Shown piece by piece: positions 58,401 through 64,000 of a stretch of DNA of 64,000 nt; the stretch's first letter is position 1; each line of letters begins with the position of its first letter. The position numbers were made by a program, and so were the translations under genes. This stretch comes from Pycnopodia helianthoides (lineage: Eukaryota > Echinodermata > Asteroidea > Forcipulatida > Asteriidae): NCBI GenBank assembly GCA_032158295.1, contig CM063244.1:1349148-1413147 (forward strand). Reading direction: 5' to 3'. The notes beneath the pieces are model-generated. The model was not told the origin of the DNA. It did no database searches and saw only the letters and a list, made by a program, of their open reading frames with translations.

Positions 58401-61400
58401 GTACAAAGTAAAAGTGCACTACTCTTTTTGATGCGCTCACCATATTGCACTTTGACATAGTGCCTTCACCAGCTGAACCATTTTGACCAGATTTTTTAAC
58501 GACGAGTCAATATGACGTTAAAAAAAGAAAGAAAAAAATGAAATGGGGGGCGGGGAATGACTGGAGCCCAAACAGCCACTCAAACTCACTGTAAATAATC
58601 GAGGGGGTAATGATCTCTTCTCCGCAGACAAAGAAGGGGCCAAGGTTCATCGTGAAGGAGATGGAGAGTCTATTTGTGGAGGAGCTTCGGTCTGCCGTCA
58701 ACCTTCTCATGGCCAACCTGGAGAGCTTGCCGGTGTACAAGGGCAACACAGACTCCAAGTATTCACTCCAGAAACTCAAGAGGTATTGCTCCAAGATGGC
58801 CGGGGGAAACAGATGGTTGCACGTCAAACAAAATTCGAAGAGAAAATATTATTACTGTATTTATTTATTTTCCCCGTTGAAGAGCTAGAACTCTGAAAAA
58901 CATAAGAGTCGGTCGGTTTTACAAGATAGTCAAATTAATAACTCCAAAAAGTGGGCCTACCAAAAAGTGTACCTTTAAAAAAGTGTACCTACAAAAAGTG
59001 TAGCCTACAAAAGTGTATACAAATAAGTGTGCCTAAAAAAGTGTACCTACAAATAAGTGTACCTTTAAAAAAGTGTACGTACAAATAAGTGTACCTTAAA
59101 AAGTGTACCTACAAAAGTGTGCCTACAAAAAGTGTGCTACAAAAAGTGTGCCTTAAAAAAGTGTGCCTACCAAAAAGTGTACCTATAAAAAGTGTACCTA
59201 CAAGTACATGTCCTACCAAAAAGTGTACCTACAAAAAGTGCACCTTACAAAATGTAACCTACCAAAAAGTGTACCTACAAAAAATGTACTGCTAAAGAAG
59301 ACCTAGTCCTTCCGCTTTGTGAAACTACTCATCGAATGTATGTTGACGGTTGATCTGTGTCTTTCCTTTTTATTTTGTTTTATTTTATTAATATTATTGT
59401 TATTATTACATATTTCTGGTTTCAAAACCAAGGATGCCTCATACATGTATGTTTACTTAATCACCGTAGCTCACAAGCCTGAGAAACCTGTAAACCAGGG
59501 TGCTTGCTATGTGAACCAGAAACACTGGGGTTAACCCTACTCTTCCCTGATAAGTGCTGTGGGTTCTTTGCACTACCAATCCTAGTACACGGGACCTACA
59601 GCTTAATGTCCCATCCGAAGGACAAAGCAATTATGGTAAGTGTCTTGCTCAAGGACACAATTGCCACGACCGGAACTCGAACCCAGACTCTGCCGATCGG
59701 AAACACCAGAGCTTGAGTCCGGTGCTCTTAACCGCTCAGCCACGAAACCCCACGCCACATTTCATTTCACATTCAACAGCAAAAGCCCCTAAGTACAGAC
59801 ATTCAAAGCATGTGTAATGCTGAAATGAGAAGTTCTGGTTTGCAATTAAAAATTAAAAAAAATCGAAGCAATTCTAAGGCAAATAAAAAAAATGTGCCTG
59901 CATGAAAAGAAATTTAATGTGTTATTTTGTGCAACGTTTCAGCTGATTTTCTCTTGTCAAGTAAATATGGCAGGATTTTGTTTTTCTCTTGGTAAGCACC
60001 CTCTGATGTTATTACCAAAACAATCTCAATTCGCTTGAAAAGATTTACATGTTGAATTGGCTTCTGACTGGCACCCCCGAACAAAGATATTGACAAAAAA
60101 GGGAGACAGCCAAGATAGCTCAGTTGGTAGAGCGCCGGCAAGTTAATCCGGAGGTGGCAGGTTCAAATCCTGCTCCAGTCAATTTGTCTGTGTTCACCCT
60201 CAAATTAAATTAAAATTTACCCAGTCAGTTCCTCGTGTGGTTTGTTAAAGGCTTGTAATAGAACCATAAGGTTTACAAAGTAAGTATTCAAAAAGTCTGC
60301 AAACCCTCATTTCAAATGATATGAAAAGAGAAGGGGAAAATGTTTAGGTCATAACTGGGTCCGTTATTATGGCTCTGTTAACCGTGGAGTTCTAGACTTA
60401 ACGGTCACCATTACAAGGTAAGCGTACAATTTCTGCACCAGATGCGTAAATGAAGAGCCAAACTTCTGCACTAGATGTGTAAGCGAAAATTGCTTAGTGA
60501 CGTGACACGGGCACAGGCAATAAGCTCCTTGCTAACCTGTCATAAATGCCGCTTATGTCAAGGCGAAAATGGCCCCGGTTTACCTCCAAGAATTAACCAT
60601 CAAATATCATCCATCAAGGAATCTTCGCTCCAGCAACAAAGATCTTCTCACTCCGCGTCCAGTTCTCACCGAATCATATGGTCAACGTGCCTTCCAATTC
60701 ACTGCACCTGAACTATGGAACAATCTTCCACACCACATCAAAAAACTGCCCCACCCTGAAACAATTTAAGCTGCAACTTAAAACACACCTGTTTACCCAC
60801 TCAAGCGCGTAGAGACTTCATTGTAGTATGCACTTTATAAGAACTGTTTATTATTATGATTAAAATTTATCCGTGTCCGTGAGCGCCGATTTTTTGCTTG
60901 CAGTAAGCAGCGCTGTGTAAATTGACCCTAGTCTCTGTAGGTCAGTGAACAATTTTCCTTTGTGTAGCACAGCAAATTGCTACACAAAGACTATCAGTTG
61001 GAACTATACAAAAAATGGCACATAATTGACTCATCAATTCTGGAGTCAGTGTACACGAACCCCCCCCCCCCACCATCCAGTCTAAATATTTGGCTTTTCA
61101 AAATGGCAGGATGATATAGTCCCTGGAGCCTACCGTTTGCTAAGTATTCAAATTAAACCATCATCCATTATTGCTAGTGCGGTCAATGAATTAATCAATG
61201 GAAATTTTTGTTGGTACACAGCTATGTTTGGATTTACTTGGGTAGTATAATTCCCAAGAGGATGTGAGTTTGTCTAGCCGTACAGACCAAGGTCTTTTGA
61301 ACAAGAGGGAAAAAATTCATGGATGTTAGACTGACGAGAGTAGGTAGTGGGTAGTTCTTGACTGCGGTCCGTGTGAAATTCCTATGGGTTCGCACACCAC

Positions 61401-63606
61401 TAAATAAGGTCCGCGTAGCAACCAATGCTCAACTTAAAAAAATATTCAAGAAATACTCGAAAAGCATTTGAAGTCTCTCAGCTTCAAATCAAAAATCAAA
61501 TCAAAAGTATTGATGTTACATAATATGTGGAGTAAGGGGGTTGAACAAGGTTGTTTCCCAGGTTGTATCGTAAACTTGGGTGTGATCCCTGGCTACACAG
61601 CAGTTAACGGTTGTATGGCTTCTGACTGGCACCCCGAACAAAGATATTGACAAAATAGGGAGACCGCCAATGTAGGGCTAGATAGCTCAGTTGGTAGAGC
61701 GCCGGTACGTTAATCCGGAGGTCGTTGGTTCAAATCCCGCTCTAGTCAATTTTTCTTTGTTCAACCCCTTACTATTTGAAATTTACCCAGTCAGTTTCCC
61801 TTGTGGTTTATTACTTGACATAATATGTGGAGCTATGTTTTGAAGTATATGGGACCCTTTTCTCTTACATAGCACCATGTAATGGTTTACAAGATGCTGT
61901 GGTACGCAATATGCTGCCAATCAAACCAGGAACACCGGGGCGAACCCCTTCTCTTTACGATAAGTGCAGTGGGTTCTTTTACGTGCATTACACAACACAC
62001 GGGACCTACGGCTTTACGTCCCATCCGAAGGACGAAACAATGATGGTTAAGTGTCTTGCTTAAGGACACAAGTGTCAAGACTGGGACTCGAACCCACACT
62101 CTGCTGATCAGAAACACCAGAGCTTGAGTCCGGCGTTTTGTTAACCGCTCGGCCATGACACACCATTCTATACCTTTGTTTATTTATCTGTATTGGGTAT
62201 TAGGTGCGTGTACAATTACCAGAATAATTATGAATTGAAAAAATAGAGATAGGGAGACTGCCAATAAAGGGCTAGTTAGCTCAGTTGGTAGAGTGCATAC
62301 ATGTTAATCCGGAGGTCGCTGGTTCAAGTCCTGCTCTAGTAAATTTGTCTTTGTTCAACCCCTCATAAAAAATTTAGAAGCTTCAGAATTGTATCTGCCA
62401 TGCAAAACAAACTACCTACATGTACAATGTAACTCCGGTGCAGATGTGTTCAGTACTTACAAACACATGTATCACATTCGTGTACATTCGTGTTTGTGAC
62501 CGAGCGGTTAAGAGCATTGGACTCAAGCTCTGGTGTTTTTTGATCAGCCGAGTGTGGGTTCGAGTTTCGATCATGAAACTTGTGTCCTTGAGCAAGACAC
62601 TCTGCCATAATTGCTTTGTCCTTGGATGGGACAATAAGAGGTAGGTTCTGTGTACTAGGATTGGTAGTGCATGTAAAAGAACCCAGAATTCTTATCATTG
62701 AAGGTAGGTGTTAACCCCAGTGTTTCTGGTTCACATAGCAAGCACCCTTGTTGACAGGTTTCCTCAGGCTTGTGAGCTACAGCGATTAAGTTCACTTATG
62801 AGGCATCCTTGGTCTCATTGCCAGAAATATGTAATAATAATAATAATAATAATAATTTGTTTAAAGACACTGGACACTATTGGTAATTACTCAAAATAAT
62901 TGTTAGCATAAAAACTTACTTGGTAATGAGCAATGGAGAGCTGTTGATAGTATAAAACATTGTGAGAAACGGCTCCCTCTGAAGTAACGTAGTTTTTGAG
63001 AAAGAAGTAATTTCTCAGTAAAATATTTGAATTGATTTTGAGACCTCACGCGTGAGGTCTCGAGATCAACTTATCAAGCATCTGAAAGCACACAACTTCA
63101 TGTGACAAGGGTGTTTTTTCTTCCATTATTATCTCGCAACTTCGAAGACCAATTGAGTTCAAATTTTCACAGGTTTGTTATTTTGTGCATATGTTGAGAT
63201 ACACCAAGTGAGAAGACTGGTCTTTGACAATTACCAAAGGTGTCCAGTGTCTTTAAATAAATAAATGAGAGAAAAAGTCAAAACCCTTCAACATGCGAAA
63301 ATTTCCAAGAAAAACTAACCTTCAAAGGAGGAGCTCTAAGGTCAAATTCAGATAAAACAGAGTGTCCAAATTTTAAACAGGGTGTCCAAAAGACACCCAG
63401 ACACCCCTCTGGATAGCACTATGCTCCTGATACATTCTCATTTACATAGAGACAAGTATCATTATCATAGTTTTAAAATAAATTATATGATGCTTATTCT
63501 TTTATCCAACAGGGCTCAGAACACAGCTGTCTCCATGATGGAAGTTACCGAGGATTCGGAGCCGACATTGTCCAAGTCGGATGTCGTCCTTTCATTCACA
63601 CTAGAG
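24619..63606 (+). CDS. CADPS: Calcium-dependent secretion activator (CAPS), 5' part of gene, four exons
   Basis: Join of 24619-25419, 55893-55973, 58628-58782 and 63513-63606, continuing past the window. CAPS proteins bind PI(4,5)P2 and SNAREs and prime dense-core vesicles (and in some cells synaptic vesicles) for calcium-triggered release. The 377 residues present align with vertebrate CADPS/CADPS2 from the initiator [11 protein letters not shown] to [13 protein letters not shown], with long identical blocks. The C2, PH and MUN domains lie to the right. All splice sites are GT-AG and phases agree (0, 0, 2). Invertebrates usually have one CAPS gene, so this is probably the single ortholog of both vertebrate genes (unc-31 in worms). 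Confidence 0.96.
25649..25985 (+). mobile_element. tRNA-derived SINE, family B (B2 type)
   Basis: The head GTGTCTTGGCCGAGAGCGGT with TTAAGAGCACTGGACTC and the B box GGGTTCGAGCCCC is a class II (Leu/Ser-like) tRNA module. It is followed by a body ending with GTGTTTCTGGTTCACATGGC, shared with 62490-62862 and 59397-59760. Confidence 0.85.
26256..26405 (+). repeat. Dispersed repeat family I
   Basis: It begins GCCTGGAATTACATCTTTGA and contains GGTCACTTCCATTGG and GGCCTGTGGCCT. Diverged copy of 9237-9411. Confidence 0.65.
26734..26783. repeat. 25-bp direct tandem duplication
   Basis: GTTGGAGGCAACCTTGTTCT plus CAGTG occurs twice back to back without mismatch. Confidence 0.9.
27389..27590 (-). repeat. 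SINE family B, 3' fragment
   Basis: It has TATCGCGCATAATA-type 3' tail sequence, then TTTTCCTGCAAGGTACATGT and GAGCTACGTTTTGAAGTATG. These are the antisense body of the 32985-33470 SINE. The tRNA head is absent. Confidence 0.65.
28578..28880. repeat. MITE family C4, diverged
   Basis: CAACATCGGTAAGATTGAAA, TTTGCACATTGATTTA, GGTATAAAGATGGTGG and GTGCGGACACTGGCC follow the order of the 39179-39522 element. Confidence 0.6.
28900..32380. other. Intron stretch without recognisable features
   Basis: Mostly AT-rich single-copy DNA. It has a 13-base G run near 31811, poly-A near 30350 and a TAATAATAATAATA patch near 30250. An inverted pair flanks about 31470-31680 (GGGGCGCTGTCGTCGTGATC on the left, TGATCACGATGACAGTGCCC on the right), which may mark one more short inverted-repeat element. 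Confidence 0.5.
32385..32634. repeat. Partial MITE related to 16173-16626
   Basis: It shares AGTGCTGCGGCCAGAGATG, AAGTAGACGCTGTATTCAGC and the right end TATGGCCCTACCTTTAA with the 16 kb element. Confidence 0.6.
32985..33470 (-). mobile_element. tRNA-derived SINE, family B (B1 type), 3' part duplicated
   Basis: On the minus strand it has a tRNA-like head (33370-33465; B box inverse GGGACTGGAACCCACAC), then the CTTGTGTCC-type block and a body that ends at GTAGCTCCACAATACATG. The body part GTAGCTAC / GAGCTACG with TTTTGAAGTA occurs twice (about 33100 and 33150), an internal duplication. The outermost head bases are degraded. Confidence 0.75.
34072..35221. repeat. Tandem segmental duplication (~690-bp period) around a minisatellite
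   Basis: The sequence from TGATGAATCGCATGAAACGC at 34072 recurs at 34761 and stays nearly identical for about 400 bases (TTTCAAGAGGGGCTCCAAGG, GAGGTCGAGTTCAGTTTTGT). Each copy is followed by the same C-rich minisatellite. The second copy has small extra segments (e.g. CTAGAAACCCCTCTTTAATA). Confidence 0.9.
34479..34760. repeat. C-rich minisatellite, block 1
   Basis: Tandem 11-12-bp units of the type CCCCCAATGTTG, with variants CCCCAATGTTG, CCCATGTTG and TTTCCCCCATG. About 24 units. Confidence 0.95.
35222..36240. repeat. C-rich minisatellite, block 2 (~1 kb)
   Basis: About 85-90 units of the same 11-12-bp repeat, with higher-order order: groups with TTTCCCCC and CCCATTGTTGCC variants recur at about 260-270 bases. 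No unit contains a stop codon in any frame of either strand, so overlapping frames of up to 389 codons appear. These are not genes: they show no codon preference, and all six readings are equally open. Confidence 0.95.
36714..36878. mobile_element. MITE family N
   Basis: GGCCCTTTTTCGAATCCACG with CTTCGGCTCC opens, and GGAGCCGAAGCCGTAATTTC with GAAAAGGGCC closes the 165-bp element. Confidence 0.75.
37336..37713. mobile_element. MITE family C3
   Basis: TTAAAGGCAGGGTGTACTTT to AAAAGTATACCCTGCCTTTAA-type ends; inner GCACTGGAGAGCTGTTGATA. Confidence 0.85.
38084..38412 (+). mobile_element. tRNA-derived SINE with V-SINE-like body and LINE-like 3' tail
   Basis: The head GGTGTCAAGGCCAAGCGGTT leads to the B box GTGTTCGAATCCCGGTC, then CTTGTGTCCTTGAGCAAG, which resembles the central block of vertebrate V-SINEs. 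The body differs from family B (CTTCACCCAGGAGTATAAAT, CGCAGCGCCACGGCAGC) and ends ATGCGCTATAAAAGAAC. That tail matches the 3' end of the LINE fragment at 56405-56640. Confidence 0.85.
38480..38632 (-). repeat. SINE family B, 3' fragment
   Basis: ATAATAATAATAGTAATACG, TAGCGCTTTATCACAC, then TCTGCAAGGTATGCCAAGC and ACGTTTTGAAGTATTAGACC; antisense body without the tRNA head. Confidence 0.65.
38791..39182. mobile_element. MITE family C5
   Basis: It opens TTTTAAAGGTATTATACAGG and closes CCTGTATAATGCCATAAAGG. It is the first of three C-type elements placed end to end. Confidence 0.75.
39179..39522. mobile_element. MITE family C4
   Basis: It opens TAAAGGGGTGTACAACATTG and closes TTGTTGTACATGTGCTATAAAGG-like. 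The first bases are shared with the element before it and the last with the one after it. Confidence 0.75.
39516..39908. mobile_element. MITE family C3, inverse orientation
   Basis: It opens ATAAAGGCAAAGTATACATG and closes CGTTTACCTTCCCTTTAA. The inner blocks TATCGCCCAAAATCTGGAGT and AGGTGGTAACGTTTTTGAGA are the inverse of those in 5673-6047. Confidence 0.75.
40424..40734. mobile_element. MITE family H
   Basis: TATAGACCTTTCTATTGCCA to AGTAGAAAGGTCTAT, with the same interior as 23622-23930 (AACCAAGGTTGGGAAACTAT). Confidence 0.88.
40863..41184. repeat. Minisatellite, ~49-bp unit, 6-7 copies
   Basis: Each unit has CTGCCTCAATCCACCAAAGC, AACCAATATGAGTTGTG and TAGGTTGCCTA. Unit starts are spaced 48-50 bases. 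A decayed extra unit is near 41238. Confidence 0.95.
41727..41966 (+). repeat. Dispersed repeat family I with internal duplication
   Basis: It follows 9237-9411, but the segment CACCAAGGCCAAGACCAGGG through GTGTAATTCCAGCCCTGG occurs twice in tandem. Confidence 0.75.
41970..45260. other. Intron stretch with little recognisable content
   Basis: AT-rich single-copy DNA. It has a 17-base G run at 42529-42545. A copy of the GTGGTGCCCT / TGCCGTGCCCCTTCAAG repeat lies at 43000-43140 and is also seen near 54180-54270. No genes seen. Confidence 0.5.
45265..45398 (+). other. Hammerhead-ribozyme-like fold (degenerate)
   Basis: CTGATG (45286-45291) and GAAAC followed by GTC (45371-45378) are the two halves of a hammerhead core. 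The bases before CTGATG (GCAAAAAAAATAGATGATGG) pair with those after GTC (CCATTATCTATTTTTTGC), forming stem I. The insert between pairs as stem II (TAGTCTTTCT with AGAAAGACT, plus CCC/GGG next to the core). Deviations: the A after CTGATG is T, one G at the stem I junction is unpaired, and stem III is only the self-complementary ACGT. Such motifs occur in Penelope-like elements and retrozymes. No reverse transcriptase is visible nearby. Confidence 0.4.
45930..46190 (+). pseudogene. Remnant of LINE ORF2 C-terminus and 3' end
   Basis: In one frame it reads [10 protein letters not shown]; after a frameshift it continues [32 protein letters not shown] and a stop. The W-N-S-L-P motif and the following F-K-x-x-(I/L) helix close non-LTR reverse transcriptase ORFs of the Jockey/CR1/L2 group. 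It is 5'-truncated and broken. A sister copy lies at 14340-14560 in the other orientation. Confidence 0.7.
47088..47430. mobile_element. MITE family C1
   Basis: Near-identical to 15019, 18817 and 21553 in the same orientation. Confidence 0.9.
48012..48370 (+). repeat. Dispersed repeat family J
   Basis: Starts CAGGGCTCGAATTTTAAACT and contains CTGGCCCGAGGCCAGTGATT and GACAAGTCCGGCGGTCTTG. Confidence 0.7.
48400..49560. other. G/T-rich single-copy stretch
   Basis: The + strand is rich in G and T (repeated TTTGTTTG, TTGTTTGTCGC), so the minus strand, poor in T, has few stops and stays open for 284 codons (48698-49552). That frame is Lys/Thr/Gln/Pro-rich and resembles no protein. A CpG-containing patch at 48640-48850 has a short + frame ending at a possible donor (AAC|GTAAGC); it might be an alternative first exon of CADPS, but nothing confirms it. 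Confidence 0.35.
50380..50771. mobile_element. MITE family C2, inverse of 6914-7307
   Basis: TTAAAGGAACATTACAGAAT to ATTCTGTAATGTTCCTTTAA, perfect inverted ends; the interior matches the reverse complement of the 6.9 kb copy. Confidence 0.9.
51020..52315. repeat. Degenerate G-rich minisatellite
   Basis: Irregular units of about 35-45 bases built from ATACAAGATACTTGGGG, TTGGCAAGGGGG and GAAGTGGATGTA. It is strongly strand-asymmetric (G on +, C on -). Decayed units reappear at 52910-53045. Minus-strand frames here are Pro/Ser/Tyr-rich artefacts. Confidence 0.85.
52317..52476. mobile_element. Fold-back element, 160 bp
   Basis: CAAATATTGACTGCTT, GGCGTAGTAAAACTGTAGTC and GGTGATCCCC on the left are mirrored by GGGGATCACC, GACTACAGTTTTACTACGCC and AAGCAGTCAATATTTG on the right. 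The loop is about 45 bases. Confidence 0.85.
52479..52905. mobile_element. Short element with 30-bp inverted termini
   Basis: TTCCTTTGATTCTATCTG at 52491-52508 is mirrored by CAGATAGAATCAAAGGAA at 52876-52893; the full arms are 30 bases with two mismatches. The inside is AT-rich and non-coding. It directly abuts the preceding fold-back element, and both sit within the G-rich minisatellite. Confidence 0.7.
53075..53267. mobile_element. MITE family D, complete
   Basis: GGGCCCAATTTCATGGAGCT with GCTTAAGCAG opens, and CTTAAGCAGCTCTATGAAAT with TGGGCCC closes the 193-bp palindromic element. Confidence 0.9.
53372..53576. mobile_element. MITE family D, complete
   Basis: Same ends and interior as 53075-53267, 105 bases farther on, in the same orientation. 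Confidence 0.9.
53694..54116 (-). mobile_element. tRNA-derived SINE, family B (B1 type), complete
   Basis: On the minus strand: head GTGTCGTGGCCGAGCGGATA, TCAAGCTCTGGTGG, B box GGTTCGAGTCCCGG, V-SINE-like CTTGTGTCCTTCAGCAAGAC, body CGGTGTTCCTGGTTTGATCG, tail with GCGCTAAATAAATGCTA. It is the best full-length example of the family. Confidence 0.88.
54650..54920 (+). repeat. Diverged tRNA-derived SINE of the 38084 type
   Basis: A degraded head (GGGGTGTCGTGGGCAATTGG), then TTTCCTTGAGCGAGTCACTT and TCCACCCAGGAGTACAAATG, as in 38084-38412. Confidence 0.7.
55468..55868. repeat. AT-rich tandem repeat next to CADPS exon 2
   Basis: Irregular units of about 45-60 bases with AAGATAATTTCTTGCATTTT, GTGTTATTCAAAATAG and variants, about seven units. 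The last unit merges with the polypyrimidine tract of the CADPS exon 2 acceptor. Confidence 0.85.
55893..55973 (+). CDS. CADPS: CADPS exon 2 (27 codons)
   Basis: GATTACAG|TTG to AGG|GTAGGT, phase 0 on both sides. It reads [20 protein letters not shown] then QAEDLAR; the family reads almost the same after NACQ. It is predicted to continue a helical segment. Confidence 0.96.
56158..56405. mobile_element. MITE family F, nested
   Basis: GTGCACAGCCACAATCATGG to CCATGATTGTGGCTGTGCAC, as in 7475-7716. Confidence 0.9.
56405..56640 (-). pseudogene. LINE ORF2 C-terminus with 3' end, nested
   Basis: The minus strand reads [26 protein letters not shown] and then [11 protein letters not shown] before stops. 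These are the W-N-S-L-P and K-T-Y-L-F motifs at the end of CR1/L2-like reverse transcriptase ORFs. The DNA 3' end contains ATGCGCTATATAAGAATG, close to the tail of the 38084 SINE. It is strongly 5'-truncated. Confidence 0.75.
57413..57769 (-). mobile_element. Palindromic tRNA-like SINE (family A), full pair, with 11-bp target-site duplication
   Basis: TCATTATTTAT lies at 57413-57423 and 57759-57769. The antisense tail (TTGTCAAG, GGGAAACTGACTTGGGTAAA) is on the left, so the element points left. Then come the antisense tRNA-like arm (CTCCACCAACTGAGCTATCT), a middle with inverted TCTCCCTATTTTGTC / GACAAAATAGGGAGA, and the sense arm (TAGCTCAGTTGGTAGAGC). This is the most complete palindrome of the family. 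Confidence 0.88.
58040..58262. repeat. MITE family E, diverged
   Basis: TCGCTAACCTGTGAAAAACG, CCCTTAAGCGAAATTCCCTG and AGCTCTATGAAATTGG are as in the right half of 56098-56798. Confidence 0.55.
58628..58782 (+). CDS. CADPS: CADPS exon 3
   Basis: TCCGCAG|ACA to AAGAG|GTATTG, 51 codons plus two bases (phase 2). It reads [38 protein letters not shown] and SLQKLKR. The block [10 protein letters not shown] is invariant in vertebrate [13 protein letters not shown] is a small, slightly longer variant of the vertebrate linker. Confidence 0.96.
58955..59292. repeat. 15-16-bp tandem repeat (AAAAAGTGTACCTAC)n
   Basis: About 22 units with variants (GTGTGCCTAC, GTGTACCTTT) begin 170 bases after CADPS exon 3. 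The spurious + frame through it is Lys/Tyr/Cys/Pro-rich. Confidence 0.95.
59397..59760 (-). mobile_element. tRNA-derived SINE, family B (B2 type)
   Basis: On the minus strand: head with GGCTGAGCGGTTAAGAGC, B box GGTTCGAGTTCCGG, CTTGTGTCCTTGAGCAAGAC-like block, body GTGTTTCTGGTTCACATAGC, then CAAGCTTGTGAGCTACGG-like sequence and a tail of AATAATAT units. Matches 62490-62862 head to tail. Confidence 0.85.
60055..60247 (+). mobile_element. tRNA-like SINE (family A), single sense module
   Basis: AATTGGCTTCTGACTGGCAC, the middle GGGAGACAGCC, sense tRNA-like CAGTTGGTAGAGCGCCGGC and the tail TTTACCCAGTCAGTTCC. No clear target-site duplication. Confidence 0.8.
60354..60929. mobile_element. MITE family E, split by a LINE fragment
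   Basis: The left part carries TTATGGCTCTGTTAACCGTG and GCTAACCTGTCATAAATGCC. The right part (60870-60929) carries GCAGTAAGCAGCGCTGTGTA. A LINE fragment sits between. Confidence 0.6.
60567..60810 (+). pseudogene. LINE ORF2 C-terminal fragment, nested
   Basis: It reads [40 protein letters not shown], then after a one-base shift [16 protein letters not shown] and a stop. The P-x-Y-L-x-E-L, R-x-L-R-S, A-P-x-L-W-N-x-L-P and L-K-T-H-L-F motifs mark the C-terminus of non-LTR retrotransposon ORF2. It is a different subfamily from 45930 and 56405. Confidence 0.85.
61518..61832 (+). mobile_element. tRNA-like SINE (family A), long form with 15-bp target-site duplication
   Basis: ACATAATATGTGGAG lies at 61518-61532 and 61818-61832. 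The element (285 bp) opens GGGGGTTGAACAAGG, then has a non-tRNA 5' segment (CCAGGTTGTATCGTAAACTT), TGGCTTCTGACTGGCACC, the sense tRNA-like module, GTTCAACCCC and the 3' tail. The antisense module is absent. It has inserted into a family B SINE whose body continues at 61833. Confidence 0.9.
61821..62165 (-). mobile_element. tRNA-derived SINE, family B (B1 type), interrupted by the family A SINE
   Basis: Body and head as in 53694-54116 (inverse B box GGGACTCGAACCCACACTCT; head CCGCTCGGCCATGACACACC). Its 3' end is cut by the insertion at 61533-61817. Confidence 0.85.
62248..62366 (+). repeat. tRNA-like SINE (family A), fragment
   Basis: GGGAGACTGCCAATAAAGGG, TAGCTCAGTTGGTAGAGTGC, TCGCTGGTTCAAGTCCTGC and GTTCAACCCC; the 3' tail is missing. 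Confidence 0.8.
62490..62862 (+). mobile_element. tRNA-derived SINE, family B (B2 type), with (TAA)n tail
   Basis: Head GTGACCGAGCGGTTAAGAGC, B box GGGTTCGAGTTTCG, CTTGTGTCCTTGAGCAAGAC, body CAGTGTTTCTGGTTCACATA and a tail of eight TAA units. The simple-repeat tail is typical of some LINE-mobilised SINEs. Confidence 0.88.
62861..63256. mobile_element. MITE family C3, least decayed copy
   Basis: TTTAAAGACACTGGACACTA and GTGTCCAGTGTCTTTAAA are the inverted ends. Inside lies a perfect 22-bp palindrome (GAGACCTCACG and its inverse, 63040-63061). The block GACCAATTGAGTTCAAATTT is shared across the C families. It abuts the TAA tail of the preceding SINE. Confidence 0.88.
63513..63606 (+). CDS. CADPS: CADPS exon 4
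   Basis: ATCCAACAG|G to GAG|GTAGAC; one base completes the split Arg codon, then 31 codons read [20 protein letters not shown] and [20 protein letters not shown] directly precedes the C2 domain in vertebrate CAPS. The exon ends in phase 0. Confidence 0.95.
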
Positions 63607-64000
63607 GTAGACAACAAAACAGAAATCAAAAAGTCGTACATTTTAATTCTAAATTGCCCGGTGAACATCTGTCCGTTCATTATCAGCTTGGCATGATTTT
63701 GAATGTTTTACAGAATCCCTGTGAATAAGGATAACACATCCTCATTTTTTTATTGTGGAATGGTGAATTCGTTCACATCAGTTTTACAATAAAAAAACGA
63801 CCTGTGAAATTTTCATCAGAATGTAAGGTGGTCGTGTTTTTAGTGACAGCAATAAAAAACATTGGAATAAATTATGGTATGTCGCTGGAACTACGATGTG
63901 ACCTACAGTAGCTGTCAAAGACTACACAACTTTGCAAATCGGTTTTGATATGAATTATTAATATACTCATTTATGATAACATTTTCAGCAAGTTTCAGTA
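63607..64000 (+). other. CADPS: CADPS intron 4, start
   Basis: AT-rich sequence. It contains GACCTGTGAAATTTTCATCA and CAGTAGCTGTCAAAGACTAC, decayed motifs of the C-family MITEs. No exon is seen before the window ends. Confidence 0.7.

Overview
The window is animal nuclear DNA from a marine invertebrate deuterostome. An echinoderm, most likely a sea star, fits best, from remembered repeat families and the short, widely spaced exons; the species cannot be fixed from the sequence alone. Two protein-coding genes are certain, both on the + strand and head-to-tail. The rest is introns, intergenic DNA and a dense mixture of SINEs, short inverted-repeat elements (MITEs), LINE scraps and minisatellites.

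Gene 1 (exons 4912-16002) is the 3' part of testin (TES): the C-terminal half of the PET domain, a linker, then three LIM domains ending at a stop. Its N-terminal exons lie left of the window. The linker exon and the LIM1 exon are each one base short of a multiple of three and change frame in the middle, probably through uncorrected base-calling errors. Gene 2 (24619-63606 and onward) is the 5' part of the calcium-dependent secretion activator CAPS/CADPS: a 267-codon first exon behind a promoter with NRF-1-like and YY1-like sites, a 30.5 kb first intron, then three small exons. Translation leaves the window just before the C2 domain. Testin acts in focal adhesions and the actin cytoskeleton; CAPS primes dense-core vesicles. 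They are not known to work together, but TES and CADPS2 also lie on the same human chromosome band (7q31), so the linkage may be ancestral.

Layout: 1-4911, repeats plus a possible orphan first exon at 3474; 4912-16002, TES; 16003-24400, TES 3' flank and spacer with MITEs; 24400-25419, CADPS promoter and exon 1; 25420-55892, CADPS intron 1, holding a C-rich minisatellite (34.5-36.2 kb) that is open in all frames, a hammerhead-ribozyme-like fold (45.3 kb), a G-rich minisatellite (51-52.3 kb) and many MITEs; 55893-64000, CADPS exons 2-4 among SINEs, nested MITEs and LINE remnants.

The most interesting repeat is a tRNA-like SINE. Two copies carry an antisense and a sense tRNA-like module head-to-head as a long palindrome, a third is a collapsed palindrome and a fourth has only the sense module. 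All four are flanked by 11-16 bp direct repeats, so each form seems to have retroposed as a unit.
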